This document shows positions 52,143 through 61,051 of a stretch of DNA of 64,000 nucleotides, piece by piece. Source of the stretch: Autumnicola lenta (lineage in GTDB: Bacteria; Bacteroidota; Bacteroidia; Flavobacteriales; Flavobacteriaceae); the NCBI RefSeq assembly GCF_031846515.1, contig NZ_JAVRHO010000001.1:1-64000 (forward strand). The letters are read 5' to 3'. A model generated the notes under the pieces. It ran no database searches and was not told the DNA's origin. It saw nothing but the letters and a program-made list of their open reading frames with translations. Each line of letters starts with the position of its first letter. Positions within the stretch are counted from its first letter, which is position 1. The position numbers and the translations under genes are program-made.

Positions 52143-54653
52143 ATGAAATTAAATAAAATATATTACTTGTTAGTGCTCGCAGTAATTACGAGCCTTTGCT
52201 CCTGCGAGGACGATGACGATCTATATCCGCAATTGGGTGAGGATCCCAGGAATATAAATGAGGTCCTTGCTGAAACTGCAGATTTATCAGTCTTGTACCA
52301 GTCTTTGGTCGAGGCCGAGATGGACTCGCTTTTGAGGGAAACCACGACTTACACTGTTTTTGCTCCCAGAAATGCAGCTTTTGACCAAGCAGATCTTTCA
52401 GGATTAGATGAGGAAGAAATGGAAAACCTGTTAAGCAACCATGTGTTGAGCACGGTTACGGCAGATTTTGCTTCTACCCTATCAACAGGTTATCGCCCTA
52501 CAATGGCTACAGGACCTAACGGAAATTTCCTTAGCTTATATATTAATACTGAAGGCGAAACCACTCTAAATGGTGAGGTATCTCTCGTTACCGAATCCTC
52601 AAACAAAGGAGCTACCAACGGAGTATTACATGTTGTAGATGGAATTTTAACTCCTCCTGCTATTCTGGACCACGTAGAGGCAAATAACCAGTTTTCTACG
52701 TTTATGGAAGCAGTTGAGCTGGCCGGACTAACAGAGATGTTATCTGTATCTGAAGCTACAGACGCTGAGAATCCTAACTACCCGTTTACAGTTTTTGCTC
52801 CTACTAATGCCGCATTTGAGAATTTCCTTGGCGACTTAAACGGTGCTTTTGGATGGTCTACTTTAGCCGATATTCCAACAGATGTTCTAAGGAGCGTTCT
52901 TGAACAGCACGTGATAACAGGATCCAACCTACTTTCTGCAGAAACTTTTGGAACCGAGCAGACCCCGGTTTCCGGAGAAGTATTTTCTATAAGTGCACAA
53001 GGTGTGGTTTCTGACGCCAGTTATACAGATGGTAATGTTACCATACAGGATATTCAGGCTACAAACGGTGTTATTCATGGGGTGGATAAAGTTATTCTTC
53101 CTGATGCTGTTTTCCAGAGCATTCTGGACGAAACACTAAACCTGAAAGAAAGAATTGAAGACAGAGGTTATACTTCTTTTATTGCTGCTGTAGAAATGGT
53201 TGGTTTAGGCGACCAGCTAACATCTGCAGAAGAACTATCTGTATTTGTACCAGATAATGCTGCTTTTGAAAGCTTTTTCAGCCTGATCACTAATTTCGAA
53301 AGCTTGAGTGATTTTGAAACAGAGGAGGAGTTAGAACTTTTAAGGAGTGTTCTGAATTATCACCTACATGAGGGAATTATAATGTCCAGCCAGTTAACAG
53401 ATGGTGGCACTATCTCTACTGTTTATGGTGATGACATTACTGCCGATCTAAGTGGTGAAAATGCAAGGTTAAGGCCTACTTTCCCAGAAGCATTACCATC
53501 TCAGTTTGTTAATGCCAATGTTGGTGCCAGCAACGGAATCTTACATGCGATCAACAGGGTGCTTGTCCCTGCAGATTTAGTTGAACCGCTTGGTATTGTT
53601 GTAGAAAGCAATGAAGGTGGCGTTTGTCCTGTAAAAGACGAATCTCTGGTATTCTTCGATTGGGACGGAAAAAACCAATGGTGGGGTAATGTAACTCCTG
53701 AAGATGGAGCTCTAAGCCTTGATGGTAGTAGCTATGGTAGAGCAAATTTCCAAACAGGTGGAACAGGTTTTACAGATCTTTTCTGGAGGAATGATGCTTC
53801 TACTTTTAGTGGCGCTCAAGTTGTTGGTGACAATCTTGAAGGATATTCCCTTAAGTTTGACATTAACATAGTAGAACCTATAAGTGAAGGTAGGTTTAGG
53901 TTAAGGTTCAATGCCACAACTGGTCAGGATGTATTCTACGACTGGGCTCCGTGGGAAGAAACAGGAGAACCTTTTTCAACAGATGGTTGGGAAACAATAG
54001 AAATCCCACTTACTGAGCTTGGTGTTCCGGATTTTAGTATTGTTGATGCTGAGTTTGGAATGGCATTTCAGGATGCAGATGTACTACTTAACTTTGCAAT
54101 AGATAACGTACGATTTGACACACCCGGCTGTGGTGGTCCAGATCCTGTGGCAGATCCTGAAATGGTCTTCTTCGATTGGGATGAAAATCTCCAATGGTGG
54201 GGTAATGTAACGCCAGAAAATAATGATGAAATATCACTGGACGGAAGCAGCTACGGAAGAGCAAATTTCCAAACCGGAGGAACAGGTTTTACAGATCTCT
54301 TCTGGAGAAATGATGCCAGTACCTTCCACGGTGCAGACGTTGTAGGATCCAACCTTGAGGATTACGTTCTTAAATTCGACATTTTGACCTTAGAGCCGAT
54401 ATCTGAAGGAAGGTTCAGGCTTAGGTTCAATTCTACAACAAACGGAGTTGACGCTTTTTACGACTGGGCTCCATGGCAGGAAACAGGCGAACCTTTTGAT
54501 ACTGAAGGTGAATGGGTAACGATTACTATTCCCTTATCAGAAATAGGTCAACCTGATTTTAGCGAGGTAAATGCTGAATTTGGAATGGCATTCCAGGATG
54601 CAGATGTTCTGCTTAACTTTGCAATAGATAACGTTAGGTTCGAAGAGAAATAA
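52143..54653 (+). CDS. Lipoprotein with three FAS1 domains and two tandem C-terminal beta-sandwich-like modules
   Basis: An 836-residue lipoprotein: AVITSLCSC lipobox, then EDDDD. Three fasciclin-like domains follow (about 39-170, 175-320 and 332-475), each with TVFAPxNAAF (TVFAPRNAAF, TVFAPTNAAF, VFVPDNAAF) and a closing NGVLHVVDG, NGVIHGVDK or NGILHAINR. Then two near-identical modules (about 502-659 and 674-834) with FFDWD..QWWGNVTPE, SLDGSSYGRANFQTGG, TGFTDLFWRNDASTF and VLLNFAIDNVRF. FAS1 domains mediate adhesion in other proteins; the modules look like carbohydrate-binding sandwiches rich in Trp. It is last in the SusC-SusD-SGBP unit and precedes a strong terminator. I infer a large surface glycan-binding/adhesion protein. 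Confidence 0.8.
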   Translation: MKLNKIYYLLVLAVITSLCSCEDDDDLYPQLGEDPRNINEVLAETADLSVLYQSLVEAEMDSLLRETTTYTVFAPRNAAFDQADLSGLDEEEMENLLSNHVLSTVTADFASTLSTGYRPTMATGPNGNFLSLYINTEGETTLNGEVSLVTESSNKGATNGVLHVVDGILTPPAILDHVEANNQFSTFMEAVELAGLTEMLSVSEATDAENPNYPFTVFAPTNAAFENFLGDLNGAFGWSTLADIPTDVLRSVLEQHVITGSNLLSAETFGTEQTPVSGEVFSISAQGVVSDASYTDGNVTIQDIQATNGVIHGVDKVILPDAVFQSILDETLNLKERIEDRGYTSFIAAVEMVGLGDQLTSAEELSVFVPDNAAFESFFSLITNFESLSDFETEEELELLRSVLNYHLHEGIIMSSQLTDGGTISTVYGDDITADLSGENARLRPTFPEALPSQFVNANVGASNGILHAINRVLVPADLVEPLGIVVESNEGGVCPVKDESLVFFDWDGKNQWWGNVTPEDGALSLDGSSYGRANFQTGGTGFTDLFWRNDASTFSGAQVVGDNLEGYSLKFDINIVEPISEGRFRLRFNATTGQDVFYDWAPWEETGEPFSTDGWETIEIPLTELGVPDFSIVDAEFGMAFQDADVLLNFAIDNVRFDTPGCGGPDPVADPEMVFFDWDENLQWWGNVTPENNDEISLDGSSYGRANFQTGGTGFTDLFWRNDASTFHGADVVGSNLEDYVLKFDILTLEPISEGRFRLRFNSTTNGVDAFYDWAPWQETGEPFDTEGEWVTITIPLSEIGQPDFSEVNAEFGMAFQDADVLLNFAIDNVRFEEK
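53646..54119. repeat. Tandem intragenic repeat, unit 1 (158-residue module)
   Basis: Encodes residues about 502-659 of the FAS1 protein. Several blocks are nearly identical to unit 2 at DNA level, including AGCAAATTTCCAAAC and GCATTTCAGGATGCAGATGT-type stretches; elsewhere only the protein is conserved. Confidence 0.8.
54162..54645. repeat. Tandem intragenic repeat, unit 2
   Basis: Encodes residues about 674-834 and aligns with unit 1 across its whole length, with a single inserted residue region near NNDE and EGEW. The linker between units is GCGGPDPVADPE-like. Confidence 0.8.
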
Positions 54654-54677
54654 TCTTTTTGATCCAATCACTAGAAT

Positions 54678-54720
54678 ATATTCCCTGTAAAAATTTATTT
54701 TTTTACAGGGAATATTTTTT
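54678..54720 (+). terminator. Strong terminator between the FAS1 gene and GH27
   Basis: Arms of 16 bases (54678-54693 and 54700-54715: ATATTCCCTGTAAAAA and its complement) close a 6-base loop and are followed by TTTTT. It lies 25 bases beyond the FAS1 stop and 46 bases before the GH27 start. It either ends the SusCD transcript or acts as an attenuator that lowers GH27 expression. Confidence 0.85.
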
Positions 54721-54760
54721 AGATGAAAGATTAAATATCCAATTAATTAAAAAAAACCAA

Positions 54761-55966
54761 ATGAAGAATAAGATATTACTACTACTCTGCCTCCTTATAG
54801 GTATGAGCGGTTATTCACAGAAATTTGAAGGACTGGCAGATACTCCGCCTATGGGCTGGAATACATGGAATACCTTCGCCTGTGATATTAATGAAGACCT
54901 CATAAAAGAAACAGCCGATGCCATAGTGGCAAGCGGCATGAAAGAAGCCGGATATGAATATGTTATTATTGACGATTGCTGGCACGGGGAACGTGACGAA
55001 AAAGGCTTTATCCAGGTAGATCCTGAACGATTCCCTTCCGGTATGAAAGCCCTTGCAGATTATGTACATTCCAAAGGTCTGAAAATTGGCATTTATTCTG
55101 ATGCAGGAACCCAAACCTGTGCCGGTGAACCAGGAAGCCGCGGATATGAATATCAGGACGCTATCCGGTACGCCGAATGGGGTATTGATTATTTAAAATA
55201 CGACTGGTGCAACACTGAAAATATCAATCCCATTGGAGCTTACAGTACCATGCGTGATGCACTATACAGCGCCGGCAGGCCCGTTCTTTTTGCAATGTGT
55301 GAATGGGGAGACAATCAGCCCTGGGAGTGGGCAGAAGATGTTGCCCATATGTGGAGAACTACCGGCGACATTTATAACTGTTGGAATTGCGAAGAAGATC
55401 ACGGCAGCTGGTCATCCTGGGGTGTTCTTAGAATTCTGGATATGCAGGATGGGCTAAGAGAATATGCCGGTCCCGGTCACTGGAATGATCCCGATATGAT
55501 GGAAGTTGGTAACGGAATGAGCCAAAATGAGGATCGTGCCCATTTTACCATGTGGAGCATGTTGGCCGCTCCCCTTATTGCCGGTAACGATGTACGAAAT
55601 ATGACTCCGGAAACCGTAGAAATTCTTACCAATGAGAAAATGATCGCTATAAACCAGGATTCTCTGGGTGTTCAGGCTTTTAAATATAATTCGGAAGACG
55701 GACTGGAAACATGGTTCAAGCCTCTAAGCAATGGGGAATGGGCCGTTACTTTCCTCAATCGTTCAGATGAGCCAGGAAAAGTAAGTTTTGATTGGGAAGA
55801 AAAGAAAATTGAAGATCCTCATTTTGACTATGCAGTAGATTTTAGTGAAGTTACTTACAGTATAGAGGATATTTGGAATGAAAAGGAACTCAAAAATACC
55901 AAAAAAACATTAAAGGCTACTGTAGCACCACACGATGTGCTTACATTAAGGCTCAAAAAGAGTTAA
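54761..55966 (+). CDS. GH27 alpha-galactosidase, secreted
   Basis: A 401-residue enzyme from ATG 54761; the longer frame from 54659 uses a TTG inside the terminator region and is rejected. Signal peptide KILLLLCLLIGMSGYSQ. GH27 motifs: TPPMGWNTWNTF near 28-39, YEYVIIDDCWHGERDEKG, IGIYSDAGTQTCAG, nucleophile Asp148 in YLKYDWC, and acid/base Asp243 in GHWNDPDMMEVGNG. It removes alpha-1,6-galactose side groups from galactomannan. The secreted form points to periplasm or surface. A bidirectional terminator separates it from the convergent AGE gene. Confidence 0.93.
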   Translation: MKNKILLLLCLLIGMSGYSQKFEGLADTPPMGWNTWNTFACDINEDLIKETADAIVASGMKEAGYEYVIIDDCWHGERDEKGFIQVDPERFPSGMKALADYVHSKGLKIGIYSDAGTQTCAGEPGSRGYEYQDAIRYAEWGIDYLKYDWCNTENINPIGAYSTMRDALYSAGRPVLFAMCEWGDNQPWEWAEDVAHMWRTTGDIYNCWNCEEDHGSWSSWGVLRILDMQDGLREYAGPGHWNDPDMMEVGNGMSQNEDRAHFTMWSMLAAPLIAGNDVRNMTPETVEILTNEKMIAINQDSLGVQAFKYNSEDGLETWFKPLSNGEWAVTFLNRSDEPGKVSFDWEEKKIEDPHFDYAVDFSEVTYSIEDIWNEKELKNTKKTLKATVAPHDVLTLRLKKS

Positions 55967-55992
55967 TAACACCCACAGGTATTACTATTTAA

Positions 55993-56057
55993 GAGGCGGT
56001 TCAAAAAAGACAATTATCGGCACTAAGGGTACGATAATGGTCATTTTTGAACCGCCT
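55993..56057. terminator. Bidirectional terminator between GH27 and the secreted AGE epimerase
   Basis: A long imperfect hairpin: AGGCGGTTCAAAAA on the left pairs with TTTTTGAACCGCCT on the right, and the inner GACAATTATCG/CGATAATGGTC also pairs. T-rich flanks follow on both strands. The inner part contains the GACAATTATCGG word also found in the intergenic repeat at 33-34 kb. Confidence 0.8.
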
Positions 56058-56063
56058 TTCTTT

Positions 56064-57422
56064 TTATTCCTCCTCTTCTAATTTTAAAAAGCAATTGGTA
56101 AGTGCCCTAAAGTTATGGTACGCGGCTTTCCAGATATGCCCCTTAGAATCATCCCATACTTCGGGTTGAGCATCCAGCCCCCACTCATACCAGCCGCCAT
56201 AAAGCTCATCCATAAAGAAAAGCTGAGTGTAGACCCATAATTTATCAAAGTACTTTCTGTAGTCTACAGCATCTTCTGGAAAATAGTGTTCCATAATTAA
56301 TAAAGTATTTAAACCTTCAGCCTGCGACCACCAGTTCTTTTCATCATTAACAATTTCCAATTCTGTAGCATCTTCAAAATAATAACCACCATCATAAAAA
56401 CCACCAATTTCATTATCCCAACCTGTACTTAGGGCGTGATCTACCATCTTTTTCCCTTTCCGAAGTGTTAATTCTTCATCCAGCCCCAGGGCGTGGGTAG
56501 CTTCCAGCATTAAATAAGCAGTTTCAACATCATGCCCAAAAGAAACGTGATCCAGGTAATAATGCTGCTGAATTTCTTCCCTGGACTTGTTTCTGAAACT
56601 CACCGGCGTCCAGTCGGGTTCAAAAAACAGGTTCATATATCCTTTTTCTGTGGTGATGGTGTCCCGAATGAGCACCAGCATTTCCTCCACGCGTTCTGCC
56701 AGTAATTCGTCCGGCCAAACCTGGTACAATTCGGTAAAAGCTTCAAGTAAATGAATAGAACTGTTTTGATCTTTATAACCAACATCTGAAGTCGACGGAA
56801 AATCAGGTGTACGCTTAATTGGTGTACCATTTAGGTTCAAAGACTGGTAATATCCCTTATATTCAGGATCGTGGCTATGTTCCTCCAGCCAGTGAAACGC
56901 CCTTTTTGCCAATTCTAAAGCTTCTTCATTACCTGAAGCTCTGTAATAAGCTGCGAGTCCATAAATTGCGAAAGAATTACCGTAAGCCGTTTTCTCCTGC
57001 CCTTGTTGTAAAATAGGTTCTCCGGTCTTGGTAACCAATTGATGAAAACCGCCATTTTCGGCATCCCACATTACATCCCTTAGAAACTCAAAACCATGCC
57101 TGGCATATTCCAGGTATCTTTCTTTTTCTAAAAAAATTTCCGAAGCTCTGGCATTTGTCCATACATGACGGGCCTGCGTTACAATCATTTTATTATGCTC
57201 CTCCCCCACTTTAAAATTATGGGTGATCTCACTGTAGTACCCACCATCTTCCCTGTCCAGAGTTAAAGGGTACCACTTTTCAAGAAGCTGTTCTTTTGCC
57301 GCATAACGTAGTCCTTTAATCAGGCGCTCATCATTTATTTTTTTTTCCTGTTCCTGAGCGGCACAAGTTGAAATTGATAGTAGCGCCACAACAAAAAAAG
57401 CCGTAAATTTCATATATTTCAT
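56064..57422 (-). CDS. AGE-family epimerase with signal peptide (periplasmic)
   Basis: A 452-residue protein with N-terminal signal (KFTAFFVVALLSISTCAAQ; cleavage after AAQ or a weak lipobox). The barrel motifs are present: HVWTNARASEIFLEKE near 86-101, FGHDVETAYLMLEATHAL near 293-310, NWWSQAEGLNTLLIMEHYF near 363-381 and IWKAAYHNFRALTNC near 430-444. AGE enzymes epimerise sugars at C2, so an exported copy is unusual because the known mannobiose epimerase acts in the cytosol. It may act on mannose- or cellobiose-type oligosaccharides in the periplasm, or have lost that activity. It is transcribed opposite to its neighbours. Confidence 0.8.
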   Translation of the reverse strand: MKYMKFTAFFVVALLSISTCAAQEQEKKINDERLIKGLRYAAKEQLLEKWYPLTLDREDGGYYSEITHNFKVGEEHNKMIVTQARHVWTNARASEIFLEKERYLEYARHGFEFLRDVMWDAENGGFHQLVTKTGEPILQQGQEKTAYGNSFAIYGLAAYYRASGNEEALELAKRAFHWLEEHSHDPEYKGYYQSLNLNGTPIKRTPDFPSTSDVGYKDQNSSIHLLEAFTELYQVWPDELLAERVEEMLVLIRDTITTEKGYMNLFFEPDWTPVSFRNKSREEIQQHYYLDHVSFGHDVETAYLMLEATHALGLDEELTLRKGKKMVDHALSTGWDNEIGGFYDGGYYFEDATELEIVNDEKNWWSQAEGLNTLLIMEHYFPEDAVDYRKYFDKLWVYTQLFFMDELYGGWYEWGLDAQPEVWDDSKGHIWKAAYHNFRALTNCFLKLEEEE

Positions 57423-57553
57423 TTTTCAGAATAAAGATAGGATAATAAGGACATTATTTATGCCTCTGATCATTTCCTATACGAAAATGATAAAAAAGTA
57501 TTAAGCATTCCATTAGCCATTACCATAGTTTTATTCACTAAATTTTTAGAAAT

Positions 57554-60052
57554 ATGAAAACAGTTTTACAAAGCTTTATTTTTCTTTGTTTTTTAAGCAC
57601 TTATGCTCAACAAGTAAGTGACTCTTCCCAGGTTTTTACCATTAATGACCAGGAATATCTTGAAATGCGCGGCGCAAACGTTATGCTGGCGCACGATTTT
57701 TATCCGGAAAGCCACCAGGGTGGTGTTGGTATTATCCAAAACGGGATTAGAGTTGCTACAAACGGCGACCTAAGGCTGGAGCCCACCCCCGGGCAATGGC
57801 AACCGGTGCCCAAAGTTGGAGAGAGGCAGGTAGATAGGGAGGAAAACCAGATTAGTGTACATATGAGCTATCCCGATCCTTCCAAAAACAGAAAGGGCTT
57901 TAATCCTATTGAATATCCGGATCTTAATATGGAATACGACCTGAGAATTATCCCTGAAGGAAAATCATTCAGGATTGTCGTAGACCTGGAGCAACCTCTG
58001 CCTGAAGAATGGGTGGGCAAAGTAGGCATGAATATCGAATTATTTCCGGGTATCCTCTTCGGAAAATCATATTATATGAATGATGAATTCGGAATATTTA
58101 ACCTTCAGGCAAACGGACCGGGATTTTACAATGAAGATGGAGAGTTTGAGCTGGAACCAATGGCTACAGGCAACGAGCTCGTTATTGTTCCTGAAGATGA
58201 AAAGCAAACACTTAAAATTGAAAACTTAAAAGACAATGAACTGCAACTACTGGATGGTCGTGCAATACACAGCAACGGTTGGTTTATTGTGAGATCACTT
58301 GTACCTGCAGGTGTGACAGATAATGCCATAGAATGGTTAGTTACACCAAATGCGGTAGAAGATTTTACATATAGTCCTGTAGTACAGGTTTCTCAGGTAG
58401 GTTATCATCCTGCCCAGCAAAAAGTGGCAGTGATCGAAACCGATAAAAATGACAAAAATGTACAACAAGCTCAATTACTTCGTATTAATGAAAATGGAGG
58501 AACTACTGCCGTTAAATCGGAAAACCCTTCAGAATGGGGTAATTTCTTAAGGTATAACTATTACCAGTTAGATTTTACTGATGTTGAAGAGCCGGGAATG
58601 TACCAGGTAAAATACGGTGATTACACGACAGAACCGTTTAAAATTTCAGAAAGCGTTTACAAACGAAATGTATGGCAGCCTACTTTGGAGTATTTTCTTC
58701 CTGTACAGATGTGCCATATGCTTGTAAACGATCGCTATAAAATCTGGCACGGCCGGTGCCACCTGGACGATGCCCGTATGGCCCCTACAGATCATAACCA
58801 TTTTGACGGTTACATCCAGGGAAGTGAAACCCTAACAGATTATGAGCCAGGTGAATTTGTACCGGGTCTTAATCTTGGAGGCTGGCACGATGCAGGTGAC
58901 TTCGATTTGCGCGTAGAATCCCAGGCTTCTACCATTCAGGGTTTATCGCATATTTATGAACTTTTCAATATAGAATACGACAACACAAGTATAGATCAGG
59001 ACACTAAAACTGTAGATATTCTTAAACCCGACGGGAAAGCTGATATTCTACAGCAAATTGAACATGGTGCATTATCTGTAGTAGGAGGTTATAAAGCACT
59101 TGGTCGTTTCTATAGAGGAATAATTGTTCCATCCCTGGACCAGTACATTTTGCTTGGAGATCCTGTAAACCATTCAGACGGCGAACCGTTTGACGAAGCT
59201 TTCGGCCAGGAAGATGCAACAGAAAATGTTGACTGGGGACGCCCGGGAGACCAGGATGACCGTTGGGTTTTCACAGAAGATAACCCGAGAAGGGAACTTG
59301 GCGCAGCGGCAGGTTTAGCTGCAACTGCCCGAGCTCTTAAGGATTATAATCCTGAACTTGCACAGGACAGCCGGGAAATTGCAGAAGAGGTTTGGAACAT
59401 TACTGAAACCGACAATCCGCTAAACAAGATTGAACTGGCTGTAGAATTACTACAAACCACCGGAGATCAGAAATATGCCGATTTTATAGTTGAAAACAGG
59501 CAACTTATTACTGAGAATATAGAAAGGACCGGATGGATTGTAGGACGCGCACTCCCTCAAATAGATAATAAGAGATTTAAAAAAGAAGTACGTGATGCTG
59601 TTAAGGAGTATTTAAATGTAGTACAGGAAAGAGAGAGAAAAACACCTTACGGTTTGCCGTATGAACCCGATATCTGGGGAGCAGGCTGGGGTATTCAAAG
59701 TTTTGGAGTAAGGCAATATTTCTTACATACCGGTTTTCCTGATATTTTTCCAGAAGATTATATGCTACACGCCATGAATTTTGTGCTGGGAGTTCATCCG
59801 GGGGTTAATACCTCTTCATTTGCTTCGGGAGTAGGTTCAAGATCTTTAACACAGGCTTACGGAATTAACCGCGGAGATTTCTCTTTCACCCCGGGTGGGA
59901 TAGGATCTGGTACGGCGCTAATACGTCCTGACTTTCCTGAACTTTTGGAGTGGCCTTTCCTTTGGCAACAAACAGAATACGTATTGGGAGGTGGAACCAC
60001 AGATTATTTGTTCCTGATAATCGCTGCAGATAAACTTCTTAATCAAGAATAA
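57554..60052 (+). CDS. GH9 endoglucanase, secreted, with N-terminal Ig-like domain
   Basis: An 832-residue protein: signal peptide (SFIFLCFLSTYAQQ), an N-terminal beta-rich region of about 240 residues unlike known modules by eye, a CelD_N Ig-like domain (VVQVSQVGYHPAQQKVAVI, about 276-365), and a GH9 domain: GGWHDAGDFD at 442-451 (Asp446, Asp449 catalytic pair), GALSVVGGYKALG near 511-523, WIVGRALPQ, HPGVNTSSFASG near 744-755 and TEYVLGGGTTDY near the end, with the acid Glu. It cleaves beta-1,4-glucan or glucomannan stretches. It opens a plus-strand operon of three glycoside hydrolases. Confidence 0.88.
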   Translation: MKTVLQSFIFLCFLSTYAQQVSDSSQVFTINDQEYLEMRGANVMLAHDFYPESHQGGVGIIQNGIRVATNGDLRLEPTPGQWQPVPKVGERQVDREENQISVHMSYPDPSKNRKGFNPIEYPDLNMEYDLRIIPEGKSFRIVVDLEQPLPEEWVGKVGMNIELFPGILFGKSYYMNDEFGIFNLQANGPGFYNEDGEFELEPMATGNELVIVPEDEKQTLKIENLKDNELQLLDGRAIHSNGWFIVRSLVPAGVTDNAIEWLVTPNAVEDFTYSPVVQVSQVGYHPAQQKVAVIETDKNDKNVQQAQLLRINENGGTTAVKSENPSEWGNFLRYNYYQLDFTDVEEPGMYQVKYGDYTTEPFKISESVYKRNVWQPTLEYFLPVQMCHMLVNDRYKIWHGRCHLDDARMAPTDHNHFDGYIQGSETLTDYEPGEFVPGLNLGGWHDAGDFDLRVESQASTIQGLSHIYELFNIEYDNTSIDQDTKTVDILKPDGKADILQQIEHGALSVVGGYKALGRFYRGIIVPSLDQYILLGDPVNHSDGEPFDEAFGQEDATENVDWGRPGDQDDRWVFTEDNPRRELGAAAGLAATARALKDYNPELAQDSREIAEEVWNITETDNPLNKIELAVELLQTTGDQKYADFIVENRQLITENIERTGWIVGRALPQIDNKRFKKEVRDAVKEYLNVVQERERKTPYGLPYEPDIWGAGWGIQSFGVRQYFLHTGFPDIFPEDYMLHAMNFVLGVHPGVNTSSFASGVGSRSLTQAYGINRGDFSFTPGGIGSGTALIRPDFPELLEWPFLWQQTEYVLGGGTTDYLFLIIAADKLLNQE

Positions 60053-60061
60053 AAACAAAAA

Positions 60062-61051
60062 ATGAAAAGATCCATCTTAATATTGGCACTTCTCATCGCT
60101 GGAAATTGTTTTTCACAAACACCGGTAAATAAAAATGCTACCAAAGAAGCCAAACAGTTGTTGGACTACATCTATTCCCTTGGGGATAGAGTACTTTCGG
60201 GACAGCACAGCTACAATGAAGAGCCGGAAAGCTATTATAATTTAGCTGAAGAAATTTCAGGTAAGTATCCCGCTGTTTGGGGAACAGATTTCTATTGGAA
60301 CCGGGAAGATGACCCGGGTGAAAGGATTGTAGAAGCGGCTAAGAAAAAACATGAAGAAGGTGCAATTATTACCCTTATGTGGCACGTTGGCAGGCCTACA
60401 GATAATCCACCTTTTGACTGGAGTACCAGTGTGCAGGCAGACCTCTCTGATGAAGACTGGGAGCAACTTGTTACTCCCGGAACTCCGTTAAATAAGCGTT
60501 GGCAGGACCAGGTAGACGTGGTTGCAGAATCTTTAAAAGAACTGCAGGAAGAAAACATTCCTGTTCTCTGGAGACCTTATCATGAAATGAATGGTGTATG
60601 GTTCTGGTGGGGAGATAAAAAAGGCGAAAAGGGTTTTAAAGAACTTTGGAAGATGTTGTACGATCGCATGGTCAATCATCATCAATTAAACAATCTTATC
60701 TGGGTTTGGAATGCCAATGGACCGAGGGATATTCCGGAGGATGAAGCTTTCCCCTATAATGAGTTTTATCCCGGTCATGAATATGTGGATATTCTTGCTA
60801 CAGATGTCTACCACTTCGATTACGAACAGAAAGATTACCAGAAATTGCTGGATTTAGCTGAAGGTAAACCTATTGCCCTAGGAGAGGTAGGACAATTGCC
60901 GAAAATTGCCATTTTGGAGCAACAGCCAAAATGGTCCTGGTTTATGGTTTGGTCTAATTGGTTAGAAACGGCAAATTCGCCTGAAAGAGTAAAAGAAATT
61001 TATAATTATCCCAAAACAATTACACAAGATGAAGTTGAGATTGACGACTAG
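60062..61051 (+). CDS. GH26 beta-mannanase, secreted (third copy)
   Basis: A 329-residue protein with signal peptide (ILALLIAGNCFSQ, cleavage near FSQT). GH26 motifs: LSGQHSYN near 45-52, VWGTDFYW, MWHVGRP near 106-112, acid/base Glu175 in LWRPYHEMNGVWFWWGD, YPGHEYVDILATDVYH near 236-251 and nucleophile Glu275 in IALGEVGQLP. It starts 10 bases after GH9 and overlaps the next gene by 23 bases. The lack of a lipoprotein anchor and linker distinguishes it from the other two GH26 copies, so it is probably periplasmic or released. Confidence 0.9.
   Translation: MKRSILILALLIAGNCFSQTPVNKNATKEAKQLLDYIYSLGDRVLSGQHSYNEEPESYYNLAEEISGKYPAVWGTDFYWNREDDPGERIVEAAKKKHEEGAIITLMWHVGRPTDNPPFDWSTSVQADLSDEDWEQLVTPGTPLNKRWQDQVDVVAESLKELQEENIPVLWRPYHEMNGVWFWWGDKKGEKGFKELWKMLYDRMVNHHQLNNLIWVWNANGPRDIPEDEAFPYNEFYPGHEYVDILATDVYHFDYEQKDYQKLLDLAEGKPIALGEVGQLPKIAILEQQPKWSWFMVWSNWLETANSPERVKEIYNYPKTITQDEVEIDD

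Noticed and set aside
54659..54760. N-terminal extension of GH27 starting at a TTG
   Set aside because: It runs through the terminator hairpin, and the ATG at 54761 starts a proper signal peptide.
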